44,498 nt of DNA, from assembly GCA_030835025.1 (NCBI GenBank), contig JAUQWS010000095.1, forward strand, positions 1-44,498. The letters are read 5' to 3'. Under the pieces are notes generated by a model. That model saw only the letters and a program-made list of their open reading frames with translations. It made no database searches and was not told the origin of the DNA. Positions 26,516-34,332 of this stretch are shown here, piece by piece. The DNA comes from Ignavibacteria bacterium. GTDB lineage: Bacteria; Bacteroidota; Ignavibacteria; Tepidaquicellales; OLB5. The translations under genes and the position numbers were made by a program. Numbering within the stretch: position 1 is the stretch's first letter; every line of letters begins with the position of its first letter.

Positions 26516-26905
26516 GTGTACAGAAAGATCACTCTAATACTGGCTGTAATTTTGATTGCACTTGTTGCCGACAGGCTTGTATTTACAACAAGCAGCACAG
26601 AAGTGGAGATGAAACCTCCCATTCTGCGTGCAGCCCCTAATTCTGAGTTGAACATCAGAGTATTCAAATCTAATATTTTCGGCTTTAAGGTTCCTCTAAG
26701 TAAAGTTGAAGTCCGGTATGTAATAGAAGAAGGCGCAAACCTTATATCACTAGTAAACGAAGAAAGTGACGGCACTGTTACAGTTCGTTCTAAAGGATTT
26801 GAGGGGGAAGCTGCTGTAGGTATTTACTCGATAAGGTCCGGATTCCAGATAAAAAAGATCCTCATTAAGATCTTGCCTCGGGATCTTGCTGTAACCGGCC
26901 AATAA
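26516..26905 (+). CDS. Small membrane-anchored protein of unknown function
   Basis: 129 residues from a GTG at 26516. One N-terminal membrane segment (ITLILAVILIALVADRLVF, about 5-23) would anchor the protein with its beta-rich remainder outside the cytoplasm. That part has evenly spaced strands (SELNIRVFKSN, KVEVRYVIEEGANLISLV, GTVTVRSKGFEGEAAVGIYSI, KKILIKIL), suggesting an Ig-like sandwich. I recognise no family. It follows the amidohydrolase-like gene by 47 bases on the same strand and may be cotranscribed with it. Confidence 0.6.
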   Translation: MYRKITLILAVILIALVADRLVFTTSSTEVEMKPPILRAAPNSELNIRVFKSNIFGFKVPLSKVEVRYVIEEGANLISLVNEESDGTVTVRSKGFEGEAAVGIYSIRSGFQIKKILIKILPRDLAVTGQ

Positions 26906-26922
26906 ATGATCCCAAAGGCACT

Positions 26923-27213
26923 TCAGGCAACCGCTTCGGTTTTATTCCCGCTGTAATAGAATTTATAAAAAATTGCCTCCAGAAAGCTCAGCAAAGCCAG
27001 AGAAAATGCAGCCTTGGTAAGAATTCTTGAAAAACCTTCATCAGGCACAAAAAATCCGATTACGAACGCAGAGAATGTCCACCCGACGGAGAAAATTACT
27101 ATCACAAATATTGTACTTAGCAGAGCACTGACAAAGCTCTCTTCGACAAAATTCTTTGCAAAAATATATGCAAAGAACACCACATGAAGATAAAATAGGA
27201 TCACTTCTATCAT
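26923..27213 (-). CDS. Small integral membrane protein next to the sugar-phosphate transferase
   Basis: 96 residues with about three membrane segments (VILFYLHVVFFAYIFA, ALLSTIFVIVIFSVGWTFSAFVIGFF, AAFSLALLSFLEAIFYKFYY) and a short polar C-terminus. No family recognised. Its ATG lies 2 bases after the stop of the glycosylphosphotransferase gene, so the two are expressed together. A role in the same polysaccharide process is possible but not shown. Confidence 0.65.
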   Translation of the reverse strand: MIEVILFYLHVVFFAYIFAKNFVEESFVSALLSTIFVIVIFSVGWTFSAFVIGFFVPDEGFSRILTKAAFSLALLSFLEAIFYKFYYSGNKTEAVA

Positions 27214-27215
27214 TT

Positions 27216-28664
27216 TTAGAACGCCGCCTTAGAGAAGAACATCTCTTTTATTGTTTTGATGATAATTTTTAGATCGAATACTATTGACCAGTGTTCAATA
27301 TAATAAATATCGTATTCGATCCGTTTTTCTATAGAGGTATCACTTCCTCTTAAGCCATTCACCTGCGCCCAGCCGGTGATCCCGCATTTGACGCGGTGCC
27401 TGTCTAAATATTTGGGTATCTTATTTTTGAACATGTTAATGAAATGTTCCCTTTCGGGCCTGGGTCCGACAATGCTCATTTCTCCTCTTAGAACATTTAT
27501 GAACTGCGGGAGCTCATCAAGTGAATATTTCCTGAGAAACTCACCTATGGATGTATATCGGGAATCACCTTTTTTTACATAAACAGCTCCCGTAGATTTT
27601 TCCGCATCAACTACCATTGAACGGAATTTTATCATATTGAACTTCTTGCCGGTTATGCTGAGCCTTTCCTGTTTATAAAACACCGGGCCGCGTGAAGAGA
27701 ACTTTACCAATATAGCAAGGATCAAAAACAAAGGCGATGTAATTGAAAGCACTGCAAAAGCAAACATAAAGTCAAATGCCCTTTTAAGTATCCTGTTCCA
27801 TATGTTCATCGGAATGCTCTTTATCTTAAGAAAGGGTATTCCGTCAATTTCCTGAACACGAACTGATGACGTTATTACCTCAAGGAAATCAGGAACCATA
27901 AGGAACTCCACATTCTCCCCCTCGCAGGCTTTCATCAAAGCATACAGTTTCTCATGTTGAGATGACGGAATTGTAACCAGCACAGTTTCAATGTTATGTT
28001 TCTGAATGATATCAACTATATTGCTGTAATTGCCAAGCTTTGTCTTTTCATTCATGAATCTTTCGCCGTCATAATCATCGTCTTCAATATATCCCGTAAT
28101 ATTAAATCCCGCGTATTTATGATCAGAAAAATTTGAGAGAATATCAAAACCAGTTTGTGTATTGCCGATAATTAGCGCATCCTTTAAGCCTTTGCCTTTA
28201 TTGTAAAGGTTTTTCTCGTATTTCAGTACAAAGTATCTGCCAATCGTGATCAGGAAGATCGATATTCCCCATATCAGAACAAAAACAAGTCTTGAGTATG
28301 GAAAAACCCTGTAAAAGAAGATCAGTCCAAATGAGAACACAATGCCAAAAGTAACAAGCCTTCCTATCAGGAAAAATTCATCGAATATGAAGACAATTCT
28401 CTTGGTGCGGTACATCTTTCTTGACTGGAATATCAGGAGCCACACCGGAATTACCATGAATGAAAGTAATATATAGCCCCTTAAGGGTGGAACATCACCC
28501 ATAAAAGGAAACAGATCAACAAGAGGCGCAAAATAAAACCTTAGCCAAAAAGCCAGCATAAAGGATGCTTCTATTGCAATTATGTCAGAAATAATGTTGA
28601 ATAAAGGGATCGAGAACTCGGCGCCCTGTGACTTTTTATAGAATTTCTGTTGAATGTAATTCAT
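27216..28664 (-). CDS. Polyprenyl-phosphate sugar phosphotransferase (WcaJ/WbaP type)
   Basis: 482 residues. Four or five N-terminal membrane segments are followed by a nucleotide-binding-like CoA-binding_3 domain (KDALIIGNTQTGFDIL near 160) and a C-terminal bacterial sugar transferase domain from about 290. The latter has KRAFDFMFAFAVL, GPVFYKQERLS, FNMIKFRSM, SLDELPQFINVLRGEMSIVGPRPE and a terminal Trp/Gly-rich GITGWAQVNG. Such enzymes start exopolysaccharide or O-antigen units by placing hexose-1-phosphate on undecaprenyl phosphate. The exact sugar is not readable. A TATATTTG promoter box sits 10 bases upstream. A divergent GT4 gene starts 85 bases away. Confidence 0.93.
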   Translation of the reverse strand: MNYIQQKFYKKSQGAEFSIPLFNIISDIIAIEASFMLAFWLRFYFAPLVDLFPFMGDVPPLRGYILLSFMVIPVWLLIFQSRKMYRTKRIVFIFDEFFLIGRLVTFGIVFSFGLIFFYRVFPYSRLVFVLIWGISIFLITIGRYFVLKYEKNLYNKGKGLKDALIIGNTQTGFDILSNFSDHKYAGFNITGYIEDDDYDGERFMNEKTKLGNYSNIVDIIQKHNIETVLVTIPSSQHEKLYALMKACEGENVEFLMVPDFLEVITSSVRVQEIDGIPFLKIKSIPMNIWNRILKRAFDFMFAFAVLSITSPLFLILAILVKFSSRGPVFYKQERLSITGKKFNMIKFRSMVVDAEKSTGAVYVKKGDSRYTSIGEFLRKYSLDELPQFINVLRGEMSIVGPRPEREHFINMFKNKIPKYLDRHRVKCGITGWAQVNGLRGSDTSIEKRIEYDIYYIEHWSIVFDLKIIIKTIKEMFFSKAAF

Positions 28665-28674
28665 AAGTATCTTT

Positions 28675-28682
28675 CAAATATA
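28675..28682 (-). promoter_or_regulatory. Promoter -7 box for the sugar phosphotransferase gene
   Basis: On the minus strand this reads TATATTTG, an exact TAnnTTTG match, ending 10 bases before the ATG at 28664. The expected leader is only about 5-7 bases. The surrounding AT-rich sequence hides any -33 element. Confidence 0.4.
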
Positions 28683-28749
28683 TAAAATACAAAATACAAT
28701 ATATATGATTGAAATTTTCATTATAACCAGATAACTTGCATCACGAGAT

Positions 28750-29865
28750 ATGGAAAATCCCAGAGTTCTAATCCTTAATTCTTCAGGTATTTATGGCGGC
28801 GGTGAGTATTATGTGTTGAATGCTGCTATTGGTCTGAAAAGTCTTGGATTCACGGTCATGGTCGGCTGTTACCCGGACGGACAACTGTATAGAAAATGCC
28901 GGGACTCCGGATTAAATACTGTGGAAATCGAATTCCCCCAAAGCGGTTCCTCCGGATTGAGAAAAAACATCAAAAGCATACGGGAACTAATCAACAAACT
29001 AGGGGCAGATATCGTACATACAAACACGAATTACGATAGAACTGCCGGCGCATATGCAGCGCGGAAGACAAAAGCCAAGCACATAACTTCATGCCATAGC
29101 CTTGAGCCAATTCAGCATAACCTGACTCATTACATAAGAAATAAATTTCTGACATCACATTTTATCTGTGACGGGAAAAGTATTCAGCAGCTTATAACGG
29201 GCAATTACTCTGTACCTTTAGCAAAAACGACTGTGATTCATAACGGAATTGACCCTAATGAACATACAAGAGATATAATAATCAGAAAAAAGATTCGGGA
29301 TGAGTTAGGAATTAAAGACAACGAGGTAGTAATTGGCAATACGGGGAGGCTTGTCCCTTTCAAAGGCCAGAAGTACCTGCTTAAGGCTTTCAAAGAAGTA
29401 AAGACCGAGTGCAGTAATGCAAAGTTGATAATTGTTGGCGATGGAGAACTCAAAGATGAGTTAAAGGAAGAAGCAAATACTTTAGGTCTGAATGATTGTG
29501 TCATCTTCACCGGATTTAGAGACGATTTAAGTTATATCTATTCGGCTTTTGATATATATGCTCATTCATCTGTAAGCGGCGGAGGTGAGCTCTTTCCGTT
29601 TTCCGTTTTGTATGCAATGGCACAGCAGTTACCCGTGACTGCAACAGAAGTCGGAGACATAAATGAAATGATCTCTGAAAGTGTGAATGGATTCCTGGTA
29701 ATTGATAGATCCCCATACAGATTGGCGCAAAAACTCATTTTATTGACGAAAGATTCCGAGCTTAGAAACATGTTTGGTATCGAGGGAAACAGGCTCGTAA
29801 ACGAAAGATTCACCCTTAAGAAGATGATAGAAGAAACAGCTTCAGTGTACAGAAAAGTGCTTTAA
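28750..29865 (+). CDS. GT4-family glycosyltransferase
   Basis: 371 residues with two Rossmann-like halves. The N-terminal half has LNSSGIYGGGEYYVL and DIVHTNTNYDRTAGAYAA. The C-terminal half carries NTGRLVPFKGQKYLLKAF, KLIIVGDGELKDEL, VIFTGFRDDLSYIYSAFDIYAHSS and LPVTATEVGDINEMI. In the usual EX7E motif the first Glu is kept (GGGELFPFSVLYAM) but the second is Tyr. It would transfer a sugar from an NDP donor, probably in surface polysaccharide assembly given the divergent initiating transferase. No membrane segment is seen. Confidence 0.9.
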   Translation: MENPRVLILNSSGIYGGGEYYVLNAAIGLKSLGFTVMVGCYPDGQLYRKCRDSGLNTVEIEFPQSGSSGLRKNIKSIRELINKLGADIVHTNTNYDRTAGAYAARKTKAKHITSCHSLEPIQHNLTHYIRNKFLTSHFICDGKSIQQLITGNYSVPLAKTTVIHNGIDPNEHTRDIIIRKKIRDELGIKDNEVVIGNTGRLVPFKGQKYLLKAFKEVKTECSNAKLIIVGDGELKDELKEEANTLGLNDCVIFTGFRDDLSYIYSAFDIYAHSSVSGGGELFPFSVLYAMAQQLPVTATEVGDINEMISESVNGFLVIDRSPYRLAQKLILLTKDSELRNMFGIEGNRLVNERFTLKKMIEETASVYRKVL

Positions 29866-29975
29866 CTGAGTGTTTTGAGCAAAATTATATGCATATATTT
29901 TGAAACTTTTTTTTTATTAAATTGTATAAAGTTAAGTGCGCGGCTTATTCATAAAATATAACGGAAAGGGTCAAA

Positions 29976-30380
29976 ATGACTAAAATTAAGTTGTTTTTTG
30001 GGTTTCTTGCTTTGGTTTTCGTAATGGGGTTTACTTCTAATCTTATGGCGCAAAATGGTCCGGTACTGTATTTTTGCGAAAAATACGGCTCAGGCGGCGA
30101 GCAATCTATTAGTGACAGGTTCTATACCGGTCCGGTAACAGTAATGGTTAAGTGTGATTATGCTTTAGGTTTAAGAGATTGCGCTATCCAGCTCGATAAA
30201 TATAATGGCTATGGTTTTGACTACCACAAGAAAGTTGATTTTGACGTATCACCGGATATGAAATATATATATTTCGAGTCAAGTGATCTCAGGATTGATT
30301 CACCCGGTATTTACAGGTGTTTTCTGCTTGATAGCAAGAAGAATACTATTGCAAGTGCATTAGTTGAGTTCATAAGATAG
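29976..30380 (+). CDS. Small exported protein of unknown function
   Basis: 134 residues. A signal peptide (KLFFGFLALVFVMGFTSNLMAQ) is followed by a beta-rich mature part of about 108 residues. It contains four cysteines (YFCEK, VKCDY, RDCAI, YRCFL) that could form disulfides. Motif-like pieces are GEQSISDRFYTGPVTVMV and KYIYFESSDLRIDSPGIYRCFLLD, giving the look of a single secreted beta-sandwich. I do not recognise a named family. AAAGG lies 6 bases before the ATG. A strong terminator follows. Confidence 0.75.
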   Translation: MTKIKLFFGFLALVFVMGFTSNLMAQNGPVLYFCEKYGSGGEQSISDRFYTGPVTVMVKCDYALGLRDCAIQLDKYNGYGFDYHKKVDFDVSPDMKYIYFESSDLRIDSPGIYRCFLLDSKKNTIASALVEFIR

Positions 30381-30401
30381 TTCAAAAGTTTATTCAGATT
30401 A

Positions 30402-30432
30402 AAAGAAGGGGTACATTTAGTACCCCTTCTTT
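30402..30432. terminator. Bidirectional intrinsic terminator
   Basis: AAAGAAGGGGTAC (30402-30414), loop ATTTA, GTACCCCTTCTTT (30420-30432): a perfect 13-base-pair stem with T-runs on both strands. It ends the exported-protein gene on the plus strand and the CPBP protease gene on the minus strand, whose stop codon touches the hairpin. Confidence 0.9.
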
Positions 30433-31064
30433 TATCTAACAGGCAGCAAGATAAAAATCGTCAGGTCCCACAATGCATGAGAAATAATGCCCGGCCAAAG
30501 TGAGCGGTATTTTTTAAAGATCCAACCCCAGAATAATCCGCAGATCAAAGCTGCCATAAAAAGCATAAAATTCAGAGCCACAATATGCACCCCGCCATAA
30601 ACAAGTGAAGCAATTATCCATCCTTTATTATCACCAAATCTTTCCTGAAGCGTATCCTGAACAAATCCCCGCCAAAAAATCTCTTCAGATGGGCCGATTA
30701 TAAACAGCAGCAGCAAACCAATTATCACCGGATCCGAGAGTGATTTGTTACTGTAAACTCCCACTACCTGTTTATCTGCAAAAGGCAAAATGAACTTTGA
30801 AATTACATCACCAAAATAGAAAACCAGGTAAAGCAATGCTGCGGAAAGTATCCCAACTGCAATGAACTTAGGCTCAAAGAAGTAAAGCCTGTAATTGATC
30901 GCTTCGCCGTTTCTGTGGTTGATATAAAGCCCCAGGCCGGCAAGCAAAGAGGCAGCAATTGTCATCTCGATCCAGAAATTGAAGTTCTTGAGGACGAACA
31001 TTTCAACCCAAAGAAGAGATGCAAGTATCAAAAGCAGTATTAACGGATTTATTCTTCTGGACAT
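30432..31064 (-). CDS. CPBP-family intramembrane metalloprotease (Abi/CAAX protease type)
   Basis: 210 residues, mostly membrane segments. The active-site motifs are EExxxR (GPSEEIFWRGFV, about 125-135), a His in VYGGVHIV and a His in ISHALWDL. The family includes CAAX-prenyl proteases and bacteriocin-immunity proteins; the bacterial substrates are mostly unknown. It starts 24 bases after recG on the same strand, so it is likely the second gene of that transcript. Confidence 0.9.
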   Translation of the reverse strand: MSRRINPLILLLILASLLWVEMFVLKNFNFWIEMTIAASLLAGLGLYINHRNGEAINYRLYFFEPKFIAVGILSAALLYLVFYFGDVISKFILPFADKQVVGVYSNKSLSDPVIIGLLLLFIIGPSEEIFWRGFVQDTLQERFGDNKGWIIASLVYGGVHIVALNFMLFMAALICGLFWGWIFKKYRSLWPGIISHALWDLTIFILLPVR

Positions 31065-31088
31065 TTTCTTATTTTTTAGTTGAGCCTT

Positions 31089-33179
31089 TTATGCAATGCT
31101 TATCAGGCTCATTGATTCTTTATAGTTTATCAGAAAGTGCTTCCTTATTGTTTGATTCTCATTACCCCTCAGTTCAGGATCACTTTCAATTAGAGCAAAT
31201 GCCGAATTACGGGCTTTTTCGATCAGCGGCATATCTTTGCCCAGATCTGCAGCATTGAATCGAAGTTCACCCGACTGTCTTGTGCCAAAGAATTCACCGG
31301 GTCCGCGTATTTGCATATCCGTTTCAGCAATTTTAAAACCGTCGGTTGATTCTACCATCACCGATAACCGCTGTCGTGAAGCTTCACCCGGACTTTCAGC
31401 CATAAGGATGCAATACGATTGGTCAGCCCCTCTGCCAACTCTTCCCCGCAGCTGGTGAAGCTGGGAAAGGCCGAATCTTTGCGCTTCTTCGATAACCATT
31501 ATTGCAGCATTTGGAATATCTATCCCCACTTCGATAACTGTTGTTGCCACCAGAATATCGATCTGCTTATCTCTGAAAGCTTCGATCGTTTGATCAATTT
31601 CGAACCAGAACTGCCTTCCGTGGACAAGCCCAAGCTTCAAATCCGGGAAAATTTCTTTTCTGAGAATCTCGAAATGTTTTTCCGCCGATTTCAGGTCAAG
31701 TTTCTCGGATTCATCAATGATCGGATAAACTATATACGCCTGACGCCCCTTTTTTATCTCTTCTCTTAAGAAATCATATACCTTAAGCCTGTCCTGTTCG
31801 TATCTAAGTCCGGTTTTGATCGATTTTCTGTTCTTAGGCAGTTCGTCAATAACCGATACATCAAGATCTCCGTAAACGGTCAGCGAAAGCGTCCTGGGAA
31901 TTGGAGTAGCAGTCATCACTAGAACGTCCGGATTCACACCCTTGGCTCTTAGTTTAGCTCTTTGCATCACCCCGAATTTATGCTGTTCATCAATGATCAC
32001 AAATCCCAATTTGTTAAAATCAACTGTATCCTGAATGAGCGCATGTGTTCCTACCGCAATTTTGGCAGCACCTGTGCGGATATCTAAAAGCACAGAGTCA
32101 CGGAGTTTTTTCTTTTGTCCGCCGGTCAGGATCACACATTTTACTCCAAGCTTATCAAAATATCCTGTCAGAGTCTTGTGATGCTGCTCAGCAAGTATTT
32201 CAGTTGGACACATAAAAGCGCACTGGTAACCGTTTTCTATGGCTATTAACATACACAATATGGCAACAATTGTTTTACCGCTGCCAACATCACCCTGCAA
32301 GAGCCTGTTCATGGGTCGGGGCGATTTCATATCAGCACGTATCTCTTTTATGACTCTCTTCTGTGCTGCTGTCAGTTCAAATCCAAGCAGGTTCTTGAAC
32401 AGTTTTTCGAAATTCTCTCCCACTTTGGCAAATGAAATGCCGTTTTCTCCCGATGCTGCAGATCTTTTCTTCAAAGCCATTACAAGCTGGAGGTAGAATA
32501 GTTCTTCAAATGCAAGGGTCTGTCGTGCAATCTCAATTTCTTCTGCCGAGCGCGGATAGTGAATTCTAAGAATTGCCTGTTTATGATCAAGCAGCTGATT
32601 CTTTGACCTGACTTCACTGCTCAATATCTCGTCAATCTCATTCAAGCCGGATTTGATGGCATTGAAGACAATTTTTGTCAAACTTAGCGGCTTTATCCAG
32701 GTCTTCTTGAGCTCAGTGGATAAAATATAGACCGGTATCAGTGGATACTTCAGGAGCTCTTCATCACCTGCTTCATATTTCTTGTGATCGCGCAGATCGA
32801 ACTGAGTTGTTCCTTCAAAAGAATTGAAAACAACTTTGCCCCAGAAAACATATTCATCACCAACTTTGAACTGCTTCTGCCGGTAGAAAGTGTTTCCCCA
32901 AATGAGGCAATCAACACTTGCAGTACCATCAAACACAGCCAGCCTGGTCGGGTGTTTTGGTGTTCTGGGCTGCTGCTTATCTATGATCTTACCTGAAATG
33001 ATCACGTTCTTATCCGGGTGTTTGACTATTTCGCGAATTGTAGTCCTGATCAGGTAATCACGCGGATATACTGAAAGCAATTCAGAAGCATATTTCAAAC
33101 CTAGTTTTTCGAAAGCCTCTGCACGCTTTGGGCCAACGCCTTTCAGATAGAGAATTTCTTTTTTCTTATTCTGCTGCAA
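31089..33179 (-). CDS. recG: ATP-dependent DNA helicase RecG
   Basis: 696 residues, normal length for RecG. The wedge/OB domain is at the N-terminus (YLKGVGPKRAEAFEKLGL, then the OB fold around VIISGKIIDKQ). The helicase core follows with Walker A GDVGSGKT, the DEQH box (FVIIDEQHKFGVMQR), TATPIPRT, and VATTVIEVGIDIPNA, LHQLRGRVGRG in the second lobe. The C-terminal TEDM-like segment keeps GPGEFFGTRQSG. RecG remodels stalled replication forks. The start is a TTG at 33179 with AAGG four bases upstream; no in-frame ATG lies above it before the promoter box. Confidence 0.96.
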   Translation of the reverse strand: MQQNKKKEILYLKGVGPKRAEAFEKLGLKYASELLSVYPRDYLIRTTIREIVKHPDKNVIISGKIIDKQQPRTPKHPTRLAVFDGTASVDCLIWGNTFYRQKQFKVGDEYVFWGKVVFNSFEGTTQFDLRDHKKYEAGDEELLKYPLIPVYILSTELKKTWIKPLSLTKIVFNAIKSGLNEIDEILSSEVRSKNQLLDHKQAILRIHYPRSAEEIEIARQTLAFEELFYLQLVMALKKRSAASGENGISFAKVGENFEKLFKNLLGFELTAAQKRVIKEIRADMKSPRPMNRLLQGDVGSGKTIVAILCMLIAIENGYQCAFMCPTEILAEQHHKTLTGYFDKLGVKCVILTGGQKKKLRDSVLLDIRTGAAKIAVGTHALIQDTVDFNKLGFVIIDEQHKFGVMQRAKLRAKGVNPDVLVMTATPIPRTLSLTVYGDLDVSVIDELPKNRKSIKTGLRYEQDRLKVYDFLREEIKKGRQAYIVYPIIDESEKLDLKSAEKHFEILRKEIFPDLKLGLVHGRQFWFEIDQTIEAFRDKQIDILVATTVIEVGIDIPNAAIMVIEEAQRFGLSQLHQLRGRVGRGADQSYCILMAESPGEASRQRLSVMVESTDGFKIAETDMQIRGPGEFFGTRQSGELRFNAADLGKDMPLIEKARNSAFALIESDPELRGNENQTIRKHFLINYKESMSLISIA

Positions 33180-33195
33180 GTGCCTTAATTTTACA

Positions 33196-33203
33196 CAAAT
33201 ATA
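33196..33203 (-). promoter_or_regulatory. Promoter -7 box for recG
   Basis: On the minus strand it reads TATATTTG, an exact TAnnTTTG match, 16 bases upstream of the TTG start of recG. The -33 element is not clear. Confidence 0.4.
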
Positions 33204-33265
33204 GCAAAATGGAAGGAGATAATATGTAAAATTAGAGGTAATTCGTCATTTTTTGAGATTTTCTG

Positions 33266-33283
33266 ATGGAAATCATTTTCCAT
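33266..33283. promoter_or_regulatory. Inverted repeat, possible operator for the WlbA-like gene
   Basis: ATGGAAATCATTTTCCAT has perfect seven-base arms and a four-base centre. It lies 22 bases upstream of the -7 box at 33306-33313, covering the -33 region of that promoter, in the divergent gap with recG. No regulator is known to me for this sequence. Confidence 0.3.
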
Positions 33284-33305
33284 ATATCAATTACTATATT
33301 TTTGC

Positions 33306-33313
33306 TATTTTTG
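33306..33313 (+). promoter_or_regulatory. Promoter -7 box for the WlbA-like gene
   Basis: TATTTTTG, exact TAnnTTTG, 20 bases upstream of the ATG at 33334. Confidence 0.4.
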
Positions 33314-33333
33314 GCACTATCTAAATCAATTAT

Positions 33334-34281
33334 ATGAAAATCAATAATTTTGCATTGATGGGAGCAGGAGGATTTGTTGCTCCCAGGCACTTAAAGGCAA
33401 TACGGGAAAACGGGCAGAATCTTGTGGCCATTTACGATCCTAATGACTCTGTAGGAATAATAGACAGCTACTTTCCTGAAGCATCTTTTTTCACCGAATA
33501 TGAGAGATTTGACAGACATATAGAAAAACTCCGCCGTAAGGGAGATGGCAAAGGAGTAGATTACATTAGTATTTGTTCACCTAACTATCTGCATGATGCA
33601 CAGATCCGGTTTGCACTTAGGGCAGATGCAAATGCTATATGCGAGAAACCGCTCGTGCTGAATCCGTGGAACGCTGATGCATTGAAAGCTATGGAAATTG
33701 AAACGGGAAAGAAAGTGTATACTATTCTGCAGCTCAGACTACATCCCTCAATTATTGAGCTAAAGAAAAAATACGAGGGACTAAAACCAAAGAAAAAGCA
33801 CGATATAGTTTTAACATACATTACTCCGCGCGGTAAATGGTATCATTACTCGTGGAAAGGTGATATAAAAAAATCCGGCGGAATAGCCACAAATATCGGG
33901 ATCCATTTTTTTGATATGCTTGCATGGATATTCGGAAAGTCAGTTAAGAATACATTGCATTACATCAGCAACGAAAAGGCAGGTGGATTAATTGAACTTG
34001 AAAATGCCAATGTGAAATGGTTCCTTTCTATTGACGGTAAGGACCTGAAAGCCGGAGACAAGACGTTCAGATCTATCACTATTGATGGTGATGAGATAGA
34101 GTTTTCCGAAGGATTTACTGACCTGCATACAAAAAGCTATGTTGAAATTCTTGAAGGAAGAGGATTTTTGATAGATGAGGCAAAACCTTCTATTGAAGCT
34201 GTGTACGAAATAAGAAACGCCGTACCTGTAGGGCTCAAAGGTGAGTACCATCCTTTCTTGAAGAATATTACAGGGAATTAA
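33334..34281 (+). CDS. Gfo/Idh/MocA oxidoreductase, WlbA/WbpB-like
   Basis: 315 residues. The N-terminal Rossmann domain starts NFALMGAGGFVAPRHLKAI and continues with AIYDPNDSVGIIDSYFP, ICSPNYLHD and the EKPLVLNPWN hinge. The catalytic domain has LQLRLHP, TYITPRGKWYHYSWKGD and GGIATNIGIHFFDML. These segments follow WlbA/WbpB closely, the NAD-dependent dehydrogenases that oxidise UDP-N-acetylglucosaminuronate at C3 on the way to diacetylated aminuronic acids of O-antigens. The other pathway genes (aminotransferase, acetyltransferase, epimerase) are not next to it. A promoter box and an inverted repeat precede it. Confidence 0.88.
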   Translation: MKINNFALMGAGGFVAPRHLKAIRENGQNLVAIYDPNDSVGIIDSYFPEASFFTEYERFDRHIEKLRRKGDGKGVDYISICSPNYLHDAQIRFALRADANAICEKPLVLNPWNADALKAMEIETGKKVYTILQLRLHPSIIELKKKYEGLKPKKKHDIVLTYITPRGKWYHYSWKGDIKKSGGIATNIGIHFFDMLAWIFGKSVKNTLHYISNEKAGGLIELENANVKWFLSIDGKDLKAGDKTFRSITIDGDEIEFSEGFTDLHTKSYVEILEGRGFLIDEAKPSIEAVYEIRNAVPVGLKGEYHPFLKNITGN

Positions 34282-34332
34282 GAATTTGTTAACTTTTAAC
34301 TTGCTTTAGTCGAGCTTTATTCAGGTATTATT

